DNA of 64,000 bases from Tipula vernalis (lineage: Eukaryota; Arthropoda; Insecta; Diptera; Tipulidae), in NCBI GenBank assembly GCA_958295665.1, contig OY282560.1:274152177-274216176 (forward strand), given 5' to 3'. The notes under the pieces are model-generated. The model did no database searches and had not been told where the DNA came from. It was given only the letters and a program-made list of their open reading frames with translations. The position numbers and the translations under genes are program-made. This document shows, one piece after another, positions 45,118 through 57,297 of the stretch. Every line of letters starts with the position of its first letter. Positions within the stretch are counted from its first letter, which is position 1.

Positions 45118-47213
45118 TGTAACATGACCGACTGTTAATATCGGCCAGTTAAAAGAAATTATTTTATTCCCGGAGAGGCTTTGAACGGTCATATGTAGCC
45201 GGCTAGAGCTCAGTGGATTGGGGTGGGGTTTTCAAAGCATCAGGGAATCTTGTAAGACCGTGAGGACAAAGAAAAAAAAAAAAAAAAGGAACACTGAAGA
45301 AGACAAAAAAAACTAGAAAGGAAACAAGACAGGATCAACTCACCATATGGCTGCGAATACACTTACCAATTCATCTTAATACGCTCGGTTAGCGTCTCAT
45401 GCTGAAAAGCAACACTTTACGAAAAGAACGAGAATGAACCGAAAAACCATCAAAGAAATAAAAAAAAAATAGGAAACTCATAAAAAAATTTGAAAAAGAG
45501 GAGAAAGATAATTTTCTTTTAACTAATTTATTGCATTACAAAAAAACAAAGAAAGCAATAAAATCATGAATGAATAAACTTTAACGAAATTATCTTAACC
45601 TAATGACGTCATGTGTAATATAAAGATGAGAGGAAAATAGCAAATATAAACTAAAAAGGTATTGACAAAAAAAAATGAATTGCTATAAATTTAACTATTT
45701 ACCCTCATCATAGTAAATCTAAGAAAATGTATGTACTTAAAACTATTAATAATAATAATAATAATATGTATAATATAATAAAACATCAAAAGTATTATAA
45801 AAATCTTATCTTAATTTGATACGAGCTCGCAGCCAATAATCCAGTAGGCTCAATGTCTTTCGTATTTAATCATAGTATGTATTTTAGTTTTATCACTACA
45901 AAGTTTATACATAAAACTATGATCTGAGTTATTTTTATTTAAATTCACTTATTGTTTGTTAATTTATTTTTCACTAAATCTACTTTGAATTTTCACTAAA
46001 TTAAGTACATGTGATTTTAGTTTTATCACTACAAAGTCTATATCAAACTATAATCTAATTTATTTTTATTGAATTTCACTTGTTGTTTGTTAATTTATGT
46101 ACCACAAAATATACTTTGGATTTTCACTAAGTTAAGTACATATGATTTTATTACAACACACTTTTCCAAAAAAAATTTTGTTTATTATTTTTATAGCGGT
46201 TGTTTTCACTTATTTACACAGTAATAAAATCAGGTGATCCCATATATTGGTTTATTTTCTGATGAGACCGTTTTACTGGTTTGATGCACTTTATAGTTTT
46301 AAATTATATATAGTTTAATATTTTTATTAAAGTTTATTTTACGTTTAGGTATTTAAATTTGAACTAATAATATAACATTTCATTTAGATAAGATAGATTT
46401 AGGAAACTTTTTGTTGTTTCAGATGTGAACAAATTCCGACATTTTAATTTATTTTCGAATGTACATATTATTTTACACCCAAAGAAAATCACTTAACTTA
46501 ACTACTTATTATTAAACATGAATTAGATATTACTTTTTATATAAATTATTTATATTCGTTATTGAATTCATTCACTTTTTTATTGTTTTTTTTTAATAGT
46601 TTTACAATCCAAAATTATAGATATTAAATTACAACGGGTACATAACACAGTTATCGCCCGATGATAGAGTTTCAAACATTTTGGTTTTTCTCATCATGGT
46701 CTCAAGTCCAACCATATTTTTAATTATTTTTAGAAAATTAAACTACCACAATATACGGAAACTTTGCCGTATAAGCCACAAACTTAGAAAAAAAACTTAA
46801 TTAAAGCTAACCAAACTGATTTGATTTTTATTATTTTTTTTCTTTAATAATCAACTGATCAATCTGGTAGCAAAACCAAAAAAAAATTAATTTTAAATCT
46901 TTTAATTTTATAACTTATTGTTGGATTATTATCCTCTTCGATAAGGTCATCCAAAAATTTTTAAACCGACTAAAAAAAAAAATTTTAAAATGTTCATCTT
47001 TTTTATACCCATCAATAAAATTTGATAACAATACTTAGCCTCCCCATCACAAAAATGATTCTTAATTTTTTTTTCTACAATTTTTGAACGGGACCATCCA
47101 GTTGGTTTTCCCCTTTACAATAACTTGTTTTTTTTTTTTTTCTTAACTGGCCACAATTCTATTCCCACAGGGGTCTTAAACCCTTGAAACGTCAAGCGAT
47201 GCTGGCCGTTACA
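45118..47213. mobile_element. Solo LTR, 2,096 bp, in the pogo intron
   Basis: Begins TGTAACATGACCGACTG and ends GGCCGTTACA (inverted TGTAAC/GTTACA tips), flanked by the 4-bp target duplication AAGT (45114-45117 and 47214-47217). AT-rich with A and T runs. It contains a ~131-bp direct duplication (GTATGTATTTTAGTTTTATC from about 45884, again from about 46010) and an (AAT)n stretch at 45747. No coding sequence. Length, tips and the 4-bp duplication suggest a gypsy-type element with long LTRs, such as Ulysses-like elements, but the family is unproven. Confidence 0.85.
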
Positions 47214-47301
47214 AAGTCTAGTTCCAATTTTAGCAATTCATAAATAATTCTTTATACACTTACCAATTCAAAAATTTATTTTCCGATTTGTTAATTTTTC
47301 A

Positions 47302-48012
47302 GATGAAATGGAATTGGATGAAAACTTGTCTGCGAACATAAACCACAATACCGTAGTCTGTTCTGACAACGATAAACGCATGAATTACCAAATGAGTCCT
47401 GACGAAGTTCGCCCTATTCCTCGGACTAGGAAAAAAAATCAAACTAAAAGGCAAGGCAAATCACGGATTTATACATCTACGCCGGAAAAAAATCGAATTG
47501 AAACCATTTTTAAAGTCAAAACCGATAAAATGACTGCAATAATTAAAAAGCCAAAGAGAACAACAAAAAAGGAAAAAGCTAAAAAAATTATTGAGTTTTC
47601 TTCGTCAGAAGACAGTTCGGACGCAATTTCGTATGCCGAATCTCTTGATTCAGTTTACGATTTTTCAAAAGAAGAATCGTCTAACCATGATACTCCGGAA
47701 ATGCTTCTCATTGACACGGATATACTGGAAACAGGAACATACGTTTTGGTTAAGTTCATAGTCAAATCCGGTTTAATTTTTTATTTCGGAAAAATTGTTG
47801 AAGTAGAAGAAAATGAAACATACATTGTGAGCTTCTTAAGGAAACATCCCATAAGTCAATCATTTGTTGAACCTGCAAAAGGGGACATTTCATTTGTTTT
47901 AAGAAATGACATTCTTATGAAACTTCCAATGCCAGAACATCCCCCGGGAACCTCCAGATCAGCAAAAAAATATAATTTTTCCATCGACTTATCCAAATAT
48001 AGTATTAGATAA
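47302..48012 (+). CDS. pogo-type transposase, C-terminal exon
   Basis: Acceptor TTAATTTTTCAG ends at 47301. The exon continues in phase from the donor at 45112 and is open to 48012. A Ser/Asp-rich and Lys-rich linker with GKSRIYTSTPEKN is followed by a C-terminal domain (about 47730-47935) with ETGTYVLVKFIVKSG, YIVSFLRKHP and LMKLPMPEHPPG. This tail is common in pogo/jerky-related transposases of arthropods. Role: probably chromatin or partner binding, not established. This exon itself is undamaged. Confidence 0.75.
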   Translation, partial: DEMELDENLSANINHNTVVCSDNDKRMNYQMSPDEVRPIPRTRKKNQTKRQGKSRIYTSTPEKNRIETIFKVKTDKMTAIIKKPKRTTKKEKAKKIIEFSSSEDSSDAISYAESLDSVYDFSKEESSNHDTPEMLLIDTDILETGTYVLVKFIVKSGLIFYFGKIVEVEENETYIVSFLRKHPISQSFVEPAKGDISFVLRNDILMKLPMPEHPPGTSRSAKKYNFSIDLSKYSIR

Positions 48013-48409
48013 TAACAAAAATAATATCTTAGAAACTAAGAGACTGAATTTTATTTATTTTTAGTTTGTTATTTTATTGAATACACATGAATTTATATTG
48101 TTTCTTAAAATACTGCTTTTACTTACAAGGTTTTTCGTGCATCACATTGCTAAAATAGTACAACTGTGATGAATGTGCCCCTTCTATTGCCGAAAGTGCC
48201 CCGCATTGGGGTACCTTCGCCGATTTACGGCCTTTTAGAAGAAATTGAAAAAAAAATATTAGAAACGGCGAGAAAAAATTCTTAAGTCACCAGTCTCATT
48301 AGATAATGTGTAGCTGCTATATTTTTTATTGACCGGAAAAAAAAATCTATAACTTTTGCTTTTACAAATTTTTTAATGCTAAATGGTGAATCTGCCCCAC
48401 CTTACCCTA

Positions 48410-48917
48410 CGAGTTTTTTACATATAATTGCAGATACGTCCTACCGTTTCAACTTATAAGCAACAACAACGCCAAACTAAAAACTTTTCGTCTATATATA
48501 CAGAAAACCCGAACGTAAAATTCCGAAAGTTATGTTCGATTTTTTGGTACATTCTAATTAACGCCGCAGGCGCGTCGATCATAATTTTCGGATTGGCATC
48601 ACAAATTAATTACGAGAATTCACCTACAAATTGACGTTTGTAACGTTAGGTACAATTTGTGTATAACAATAAACACAGAAAATTCATTCCGATTGTAACC
48701 TCTTCACAGTGAAGTAAAAATACAGTGTAGTGGTAGCCATATTTTTTGATAAGTTATAGTTTATAAACTAAAGTGAATCATCAAATCTTTCTCAACAATT
48801 ATCAGGTGAGTCCTAATTTAGGCCCAGATCATATAACTAAATAAATTTGGAGGAGGATTCCTCAAATATTAAGGGAATTAGGTTAGGGAAACCCATTTCC
48901 CAATAAAAAAAAGAAAC
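48410..48917. other. Spacer with a short membrane-like ORF (48428-48634)
   Basis: A 68-codon plus-strand ORF, preceded by an acceptor-like TAATTGCAG (48434), holds one hydrophobic segment (WYILINAAGASIIIFGLAS). It could be the last exon of an unknown gene whose upstream part lay left of the pogo insertion, or chance. 48640-48917 is the leader of a LINE, with a CAG|GTGAGT-like site at 48806. Confidence 0.3.
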
Positions 48918-49860
48918 GTGGTGACAGCATTCTCGAACGATGAATCCAGAAGAAATGTGTCTAGTGATCTAAGTGATAAATCAAAAAATAAAACACACAA
49001 TAATACAATTGCGCCATTAATACCTACAAACATGAATTCAACTACTCAAACAGCAAAACACACAATGGATACCAATAGGTCTATCATAACGAATGAACAC
49101 CATTTACCAATTAATTCCAACGATCTATCAATCGAAAATCTTGAGCACAATAACGCTGTAAACAAAACTTCTACGTTGTCAAACAACATATTAAAACCAG
49201 CCAACATGTATTCAATCCAAGATAGAGGACCCTTCAAAGTTATCGTCAAGCAGGACAACCTCAGCATAATGAAGCTAGGTCAAGCTATCAAATTAAACAA
49301 AATAGCTAATGTAGAGAGTGTAGAACAATTTTCCAAAAACATGGCCGCAATAATTTTCAAAAATTATAACGATGCCAACAAATGCATTAACAACCAAGTA
49401 CTTAAAAAATTTGATGGATTGGAATGCTTCATACCGGACAACCAATTAAAACAATAATTAAAACAATAATTAACAATAAACAATAAATCCCAGTTCACTT
49501 CTCTGATCTAGAACTCAAACAAAATATTAAATCAAGCGTGGAAATAGCTTGCTTTGAGAAAATGTTCAAGTGGAACAAAGCTGACAACACCAGAATCCCA
49601 ATGGAGCTAATAAAAATTGCTTTTCTAGCAAATAATGTCCCCAATAACGTGGTGTTGTACGATAACATTTTAATAAAGGTCAAACAAAGAAATAAGATGT
49701 CAAACATGTGCCAAAACAGTGGAGGATCCTCACATCTGTGATCTGAAAAAGAGGTGCAAATACTGCGGGGATAGACACGTAACCAACCATCTTTCGTGTC
49801 TACAACAAAAAAAAACAAATAAGAATCGTCGAATACATAACAGTGAATAAAAGTTCCTAC
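48918..49860 (+). pseudogene. LINE ORF1 (gag-like) with zinc knuckles
   Basis: 48918-49457 is an Asn/Thr-rich ORF1 start. After a stop and a short gap the same kind of reading continues (SSVEIACFEKMFKWNK, PNNVVLYDN), and a frame change near 49690 opens two knuckles (CQTCAKTVEDPHIC and CKYCGDRHVTNHLSC, about 49705-49800). Such an arrangement is typical of Jockey/I-group LINEs; the exact clade is not determined. Several frameshifts. Confidence 0.65.
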
Positions 49861-50460
49861 AAAGAAGCCAAGGAAAAGTTATTTGGTTTAAAACAAACAG
49901 TTCCCAATCCATGGGAATTTAAAAATATTTATGAAGAAAAAGAAGAGAGCATGATAAGTATAATCAAAAAAACAGAAGACAAATTAAAAATTCTAAATAA
50001 CATGGTTAAGAAACTAAAATCACAATTGAAAACAAAAGACGACCTGATAATTCTCATCAGCAACAAAATTTCAAATATCAATCCGCAGAAGCCAGACGCA
50101 GGAAATGACGCCATCCTTATTGACATCGCGAATACAAGAAAGATTACATAAACATTTTACAAATCAACATTCGAAGTTTAAGAAACAATAAAGGGCTATT
50201 GGAACATTTTATCAACATAAACAACATTCATATAATAATACTAAGCGAGACATGGACAAATAATAATTCAAAAATTTATTTTAATAACATGGACACAATC
50301 ACAGAAAACCGAAGCGACGGATGGAGGAGTTGGATTTTTAATTAACAAAAAAATAGCTTGGAAAAAAATCACACCGGACATATCACTCAGCAGAATCGAA
50401 CACATTAAAATAAATTGCATAACTCTTATAAAACTTTTCTACATATATATCTTCTGGTAA
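49861..50460 (+). pseudogene. LINE ORF2 start (endonuclease), truncated
   Basis: A coiled-coil-like stretch (49930-50050) precedes an APE-type endonuclease start at about 50155: INILQINIRSLRNN and IHIIILSETW. The reading decays by 50350 and stops near 50460. No RT follows, so this copy is 3'-truncated or interrupted. Confidence 0.6.
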
Positions 50461-51240
50461 CAGTTACTCGAAGTCATATAGTACAGTGATGGAGACCGAT
50501 AAATCACCAACTTAAATATAAAATCTGGTGTAAATTTCGTCATTCAATAGCTTTAGTTACTTTACAAAACTCTAATATAAAAATATTACTGATTGGTGAT
50601 ATTATAATACTTTTATATGGTATACCCACCCAAAATTTTTATTTAACATGGCAACAATTATACACCCGTTATAAAATATCCCGACACTTTCAGTGATAAA
50701 AATTGTTTGCTGAGGCTTGTATTTATCAATAAACCCAGCTGTACTCTAAAATCTTCGTTTTTATTTTAATTGCTAATAGATTTAGATAAGAACGGGTACT
50801 ACCGTTTCAGATATAATTAATTACATATGTATACAGCTAAGTAATTATGTACAATAATTTCAGTTTACTGTTTCAACACATTCAACTGATATTATGTATA
50901 TACTTACATGAGCAGGCATGTTACGCTGTGAATTAATTAATAAAAATGCATGCATCTTGTTACTCTTTTCATTTGATGAAAGTCAGGAGGTTAACCGTCT
51001 GTTTATATTTTTTAATATATTAATTTAAACAGTGATAAAATGATTTACATACATTCTAATTTATAGCATTAAATATAATAAATTGTCACGTTTCATGTAA
51101 ACAATTATAACTAAGACTGAGCGCGAATCTAAGATTATTACATAGAAATACTTTTAATTAATAACTGATCATTTCTATAAAATTAATTTAAATAAAGTAA
51201 AACATATTTTAAAAACATGCTTTTATTAGATCATTTCTCA
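50461..51240. other. No gene recognised
   Basis: AT-rich, all frames closed. No terminal repeats or array seen. Confidence 0.5.
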
Positions 51241-51249
51241 GCCAAAGCT

Positions 51250-51840
51250 GTGGATATAATCACCATAGCTACGTGTATGCTGTCATGAAACCAAAATTCA
51301 CATCAACCGAATGTATATTCGTTTCATACATTTACGGAAGTAAGGGCATTTGAATTCCGTGATTACTCCAATAGCGCCTTTGACTAGTCCCTTCGATAAA
51401 TCAATGTTCGAGTGTAACATCACTTTTGCCCCTACGAATATCTCCAATTCCTTAGGTAATCCAACTGTCTTATTGATGTCTGTTGGGATGATATTATCTA
51501 AGTGAATGTTTTTGATATTTTGAATATTTCTTTATGCTAATTTTTGTATTGCCTTAATACAGCTTCGTTGTGATCTTGGACCTGCTAGTTGGTTGGATAG
51601 ATTCCTAGCGCCCGTAGTGCTTGTGCTCAATCTGTGCTGGAGCTCCATTAGGTGATCTCGATGGAGCTCTCCATCTCTAAGAGCATTGATGTGTCTATAT
51701 ATGTGGTGTCACCTTGCTATCTCATGTTCTAAGTACGTTGCCGGTGCCAGACTTATTGGTTGACAGAAGACTTGATTTCCTCGAACTGGCGGTAAGTGCT
51801 TCAGGTCTCCAAAGACTAGCACATTCATTCTTCCGAATAA
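51250..51840 (-). pseudogene. PIF1-type helicase remnant, probably Helitron
   Basis: The minus strand from 51835 reads MNVLVFGDLKHLPPVRGNQ, the PIF1/Helitron helicase motif of the G-D-x2-Q-LPPVRG type, then a degraded region, and at about 51440-51370 LPKELEIFVGAKVMLHSNID, typical of the helicase C-terminal part. The frame changes near 51525 and stops occur. No rolling-circle replication initiator domain was found. Confidence 0.6.
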
Positions 51841-51849
51841 ACAGTAAAT

Positions 51850-52500
51850 ATACAATCAGTAAGCAAATATACAAAAATAAGAATTAACAATTATCAATAG
51901 ACAGAAATTTAAACAACTAGTTTCTAAACGAATTCCTTTTCATGTTAAAATCAAAAACATCATAAATAAAATTAAAAAACTGCGACATTCTCAAGACTGG
52001 TTCTGACAGTGCAAAATTCATAGGGACAAGATCAATGTGTAGCAAACGAAGGCCGTGCAAATAACGTATAGGAGCGTAGATATTGAGACGAGCAAGTAAT
52101 TCGTTACAATCTATTCGTTAAGTCAGAATATCGTGAACGAAGAAAGCAGATCCAACCTCTCGTCGGTGATCCAAACTTTGTAGTTTTAATAAATTACAAC
52201 GATCATTATAAGGTGGGAGAATATATTGATGCACTCGCACAGTGAGTAATCCACATTCCACGTAGGGCATACAAAACAAATTGCTTCTGAACGCCCTCAA
52301 TTTTATCTGAATGACACTTGTAAAATTGGGACCATTCTAGAACGGAACGAACAAAGGCTTTTACAAGCTAAGCTTTTGTAATAATATAGAAGATCGATCA
52401 TGGTATTATTCTTGGCAAATTGTTCAATAATTTTCATTTGATTAAATTTCAATATTTTCTGATTAGTTAGTAACGTTTTTTGGTTAGCCATCAATTGCAA
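51850..52500 (-). pseudogene. LINE ORF2 C-terminal fragment
   Basis: Minus-strand frames: RSVLEWSQFYK (about 52350), IEGVQKQFVLYALR (about 52310), ILPPYNDRCNLLKLQSLDHRR (52230-52170) and FVHDILTKRIDC (about 52130), ending in LSEPVLRMSQFFN (about 51990) and FDFN. This is the post-RT region of Jockey/CR1-group LINEs; the copy at 60090-60563 has closely similar sequence. 5'-truncated. Confidence 0.7.
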
Positions 52501-52730
52501 CCGATTTATAAACTTTGAAGTTTCTATATTTGAAACTTATTGTTTTTTTTTTTTGCTTGAGATACATTATTAGTTATGTATTATAACAAAAATTAATACT
52601 TTAACAAGCAATAAGGGAGGGAATAAGTTATTCCATGACGGATATGTGTATCATCAGGATTAGTGAAAAATCGAATGTGTTTAAGTGGAGATGAGCTGAG
52701 AGAAACAAGTTTTTCTGCAAGAGCAAATTA

Positions 52731-53625
52731 ATGACAACCATCGATGATAATATACTTACAGAGGTTCAAAAAATATTTAAACATAGTCATGATCTGCTGA
52801 TTTGTATGTTACGGAAAGCTGCTGATTTGTATGTTACGGAAGCGAATGTGGAACTAAAATTCAAAGCTGTCTCCACCACACTGCCTCCATTTCAAATAAT
52901 TCGCGATGCAACTGTGTAGTGTGAACCTTTATCTCGTATTTACTTACCAAATAAGCAAGCTCAAAATCGAAAAATCATACGGATTCGCTCAAGTGTTCTT
53001 AAAGAGCTAACAAATTGGTCTGATACGTTGAAGAGGAATTATTCATACTGTCAGAAAAGGAAGTCAAAACCAACAAAATTATTATACTTGGAACTGTTTC
53101 AAGTCATCATCTTCAAGTGAGTCATCTTGCTGGAAAATGGATTGCACTTTTTATGTAGTATCGACAAATAATGCGCAACTATTTAGTATTCACGGAAAAA
53201 TTGGAAACCAAATAATACCGCTACTATTTTATTTAATGAGCAAGAAAAATAAAAAATGGTATGCAGAATTGTTTTTTCAAATTCACCGTACAGCGGCGGA
53301 CAACCATATCCCACTAAAACCAAAACGGATTATTTCGGATTTTAAAGAAACAATTCATTCTGCAGCTCGTGAGCTTTTTCCGTCGACGGATTTTAAGGGA
53401 TGTCTTTTTCATTTTGGACAAATCATATGGCATTACTTCCAAAAATCGAAAGTAGCGGTAAAATATGGAGGAAGTGAAGCTTTTAGTTTGGAGGTTAGGA
53501 TGATTAAAAGCCTCGCTTTTGTCCCTCCTACCGAAATAAAAACATATTATAATGAACTATATAAGCATTTAGAAGATACTGATTCTAAGGAGATACTAAA
53601 TATAAAAGCTCGTTTGAATTTTTAA
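52731..53625 (+). pseudogene. MULE transposase fragment (family distinct from NOF-like)
   Basis: 52731-53100 is a degraded N-terminal region. 53137-53625 is an open block with MULE-domain motifs: first Asp in MDCTFYVVS (family MDGTF), second Asp in RIISDFKETIHSA, and C-x-F-H in KGCLFHFGQIIWHYF, then SLAFVPPTEI. The region with the final Glu and the end are missing. Belongs to the FLYWCH/MULE transposases common in insects; no ends were identified. Confidence 0.75.
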
Positions 53626-53835
53626 TGTGGATGTGTTGTCACATTAAACTATATGTACATACAAGTAATATAAGTTATGACATCCATACCAGACAATGAC
53701 TTTTATTTCGAATTATTTAACTTATGTTGTGTGCAAGTGCCTTTATTTAATTACAGAAATACCTCACTACAATGGACATCGATAGGACCAAAAAAGTTGT
53801 CCGTTGATATTTTTTTTTTATAAAATTTTTATTGG

Positions 53836-54240
53836 GATCCTTTTTCTTATTCGATTTTGATGAAATTCAGCATTTTCATTGGAAATGAAATTCTCAAATG
53901 ATTTTTAGACGAAGTTCTGGAATATGGCCAATTAGGAAGGAACTTGGCCATTTCTTATCCGATTTTCAAGAAATTCAGCATGTACGAAGGAAATGGGATT
54001 CTAAAATTATTTTTAGATAAAGTTCTGGAATATTCTAAAATTATTTTTAGAAATTTGGCCATTTCTTATCCGATTTTGATGAAATTCAGCATATACGATG
54101 AAAATGGGATTCTGAAATGATTTGTAGATAAAGTTATGGAATATAGCCAATTACGAAGGGACTTAGCCATCTCTTATCCGATTTTGATGAGATTCAACAT
54201 GCCGATGCAAATGGCATTCACGATGCAAATGGCATTAAAC
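53836..54240. repeat. Tandem repeat, ~110-120 bp, about four copies
   Basis: The block CTTATCCGATTTTGATGAAA (with variants) recurs near 53845, 53955, 54065 and 54172. Each is followed by TTCAGCAT, AATGGGATTCT and AGATAAAGTT.TGGAATAT. One copy has a short internal duplication near 54025. Non-coding. Confidence 0.8.
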
Positions 54241-54600
54241 AGTAATGGAATTTTTGTTTTCAATTCCTTTGAGTTAAATGAAAATCAAATACTTTTATTA
54301 TTATCAAAGAAGCAGTGGCGTAACTACAAATTTCGGGCCCCCGCAACATTTTTTGGGCCCCTAAAAATGCTTCTAGTACCTATGAACAAGTAAAACTTTT
54401 AGTGAAAAACTGATTTCTTCTTATCATCTAGTCTCGCATTAATTAAAAGTATCTGATTTTGAGAGATGACACGAAGCATCTTGCATCTCAATGCTCAGAC
54501 GATTTCTAAGTATATCGATAAAGCATGACAAATATCGAATATAATTTCAAAAATTAATATTAATTAAATATTCCTTAATATTTTATTAAGGAAGATGGTA
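54241..54600. other. Spacer with a GC-richer element edge
   Basis: Around 54313-54375 AGCAGTGGCGTAACTAC and two GGGCCC-containing stretches stand out from AT-rich DNA. The CAGTGGCGTAAC start resembles ends of some DNA transposons, but no mate was found. No gene. Confidence 0.3.
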
Positions 54601-56060
54601 TTTAGAAATTCAATGAGCTTTAAGCTTGATAATTAAATTATACCTTTTGAGTGTGAGCTTAACATTTGTGTTTTATTTTTTTCATAATTTCAGGTTTTTG
54701 TTAAAATGTTTTATGAGCAAAAATTATGTTTTGGAAAAAATGTCAAGTACTTTTAGTTTTAGGAGTTTACAATTACTTTCCAAACCAAACCATTTTACTC
54801 AGAAATTCGACTTTAGGGACAATTTAGTATATTATTTGTTCTCAATGTAAATTATCAAGAGCTTTTAGTCAAATCAAACAATTTTACTAGGAAACTTGGT
54901 ATTATAATACAAGCTTGGTATTATAATATAAGGTATTAAAATGGGCGACGAAATTTTGTGATAAATTTAGAATATTTGTTAACAATGAGTTTTAGGCTTG
55001 ATATTTAATTTATACTATATTTTGGTTTAAACTTCACATTTCTGAGCCTTTTAATAATTTCTGGTTTTTTGTTACAATGTGCTATTTACAAAAAAAATGT
55101 ATTTGCAAAAACTTTTAAGAGCTTTTGATTTTAAGAGTTTTCACTGATCGAAACTTTTTAAACCATTTATCACAAAATTCCGTTACCCTTTGTAACGGAA
55201 TTTTGGAATAAATTTAGAATGTTTGTTTCCAATGAACTTTGAGTTTGAACTTAACATTTTTGAGCTTCCAATGAGTTTGGACCTAACATTTTTGAGCATT
55301 TTCATAATTTGAGGTTTTTGTTAAAATGTTGCATGTACCTAAATTATTTATTTGCAGAAAATGTCGAACCTTTAGTTTTAGGAGCTTTCACGTATCGAAG
55401 CTTTTTAATCCAAATCATTTACTTTTTATTCTGTAATTTGTTATTTTAAAGGAAGGTGGGATTTTGGAATAAATTTGTAATATTTGTTTTCAACAAGCTT
55501 TAAGCTTGACAATTAATTCCTACCTTTTGTAATTCAGATTTTTAATCAAATTTGTAATGAGCATAAATTATGTATTTAAAAAAATTGTCAAGAGCTTTAG
55601 TTTTCAGAGCTTTCACTTATTGAAGCTTTGTAAACAAACCATTTTACTTCGAAATTTGATATCGCAGGGGATTACGGAATTTTTTTATTAATTGCTTTTT
55701 GTTTTAAGAACTCGTCAAATCAAACCATTTGAATTTCAAATATGATATTATAAGGGAAGGTGGTATTTTGGGATTAATTTAGGGTATTTGTTTTCAATGA
55801 GCTTTATGCTTGATAATTTATTTATACCTTCTCGGTAATTTTTGTGCCTTTCCATAAATTCTGTCTTTCATGTATTTCGAAGAAATGCCGATAACTTTAA
55901 GTTTTAAGAGCTTTCACTTATCGAAGCTCCTCATTTCAAATCATTTTACTTGGAAAGTTGATATTACAAAGCATATTTCTTGTAAAATATTCAGAATATT
56001 TGTTCTCAATGTAAATATCCTTCATCCAAAATGGGTTTCACTGTATAACGTAAATAATCT
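54600..56060. repeat. Degenerate long-period tandem repeats (~250-380 bp)
   Basis: A recurring series of phrases appears about five times: AATGAGCTTTAAGCTTGAT (54605, 54985, 55240, 55492, 55795 with variants), GTTAAAATGTT..ATGAGC, GAGCTTTCACTTATCGAAGC and CCATTTTACTTGGAAA. Spacings vary by internal deletion. Short ORFs inside are not conserved between copies. Likely an old satellite or locally amplified sequence. Confidence 0.7.
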
Positions 56061-56337
56061 GGACATTCTTGAGTAATTTCGAATAAGCTACAGAAAATCA
56101 GAGGAATATCGAAATTTTGGCATAATCTCACAAGATCTTTTAAATATCACCATTGAGATTTATTTATGTAACTCTGCAAGTTCTTACAACTCAAAGCTAA
56201 CCGCAGAACATAGCCGAGCAATCATGTTTAACCCGGAAAGTTCGAATAATCTCTATTTTCAGCTGTGTTTTTGTGTTTAACTCTGAATCTATAAATAATC
56301 AGTGTACTATAAGTAGTTTTACAGTTTTAGTGATAAT
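56061..56337. other. Leader of the following LINE
   Basis: Non-coding stretch between the degenerate repeats and the first Met (56337) of the LINE ORF1; no further signal. Confidence 0.4.
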
Positions 56338-57297
56338 GGATAAGAAGTTTTTTGAATATGGTTGTGATACAAAAGAACTGTACTTTTGTTGTGTCGTTTG
56401 TGATAAATCAATTGATTTTAAGTGTTTTGGCATCAAAACCAAAACTACCTTCGATTTAATTTGTTAACTAAAAAATCTTCGTTATTTTTGTGATGATTGT
56501 GATGACTGCTTAAAGTCCAAATAGATTTATTTTCAAAGATGACAGATTCTTTCAATGTTATTAACACAAACATTCATAACCTCCAAAGTGATCTAATTTC
56601 CATGAGTTCAAAATTATCCAATATTAAAAATCGTCATAATAGGGGTACTTCCAAGTCTATAAATAAAACCAGTAATTTTAAAGCTAATGACATCACGAAT
56701 GTAAGTGTGGCTGTTTCTCAATCTATTCAACAATTAACCAATAGCGGTGGGTGCAACGGTAGTCATATAAATATTAATAATAAAGTTAATGATAATGATG
56801 GTACCGTAGCTCAGATTCAGTCTGAACGGGTTACACATTTATTACCGACGATGATGGCCAATAATGATTGTATGAATCAAACTAAAACTAAAACCTCAAA
56901 TATAAACATGCGCAAAAATGTTTCACCGGTAATTTCATCGAAACATTCGATGATTTATAATAATAATGTGGCTTTCCAAAACAAAAAGCTTAAACCTGAT
57001 GTCATAATTAGTACTGGTAGTAATATAACATCTATTGAAGCTATTCCACCACGTAAATGGATTTTTGCGTCGAGACTTAAACCTACCATTACTGACAGCG
57101 AATTCACTGAGTTTGTGAAAAATAATCTTCAAATTTCGCCTTATATTTCGTATAAAATGAGTGTGCCACTTGAATCCTTTGAGATTATTATGAATGCTGA
57201 TTTATGGCCGGAACATGTACTTATCAAGGAATTCAAATTCAATCAAAATAGAAGCAATTTTCGGGGAGATCGGCAGCTCCCTCAACGAGTGCCTTAA
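56337..57297 (+). pseudogene. LINE ORF1 with N-terminal Cys-rich finger
   Basis: Starts MDKKFFEYGCDTKELYFCC at 56337, with a PHD-like Cys pattern (CCVVCDKSIDFKCFG ... FCDDCDDC) broken by a TAA near 56465. The 56539-57297 block is Asn/Ser-rich, ending with a conserved C-terminal region (PPRKWIFASRLKP, TITDSEFTEFV, DLWPEHVLIKEFKF) that probably binds nucleic acid. PHD-type ORF1 proteins occur in CR1/Jockey-group LINEs. Confidence 0.7.

Larger units (their letters stand above)
43280..48407 (+). mobile_element. pogo/Tigger-type transposon (TA target), with nested LTR
   Basis: Terminal repeats start GAGTAGAGTGGGGCACATTC (43280) and, on the complement, GGGTAAGGTGGGGCAGATTC (ending 48407), 23 bp with a few mismatches, flanked by TA (43278-43279 and 48408-48409). 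Inside is a spliced transposase with psq-type HTH, CENP-B-type HTH, DDD core and a C-terminal tail. 5,128 bp includes a 2,096-bp solo LTR. Subterminal copies of GGGGCACATTCGCC occur at both ends. Inactive because of one frameshift and one stop. Confidence 0.88.
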
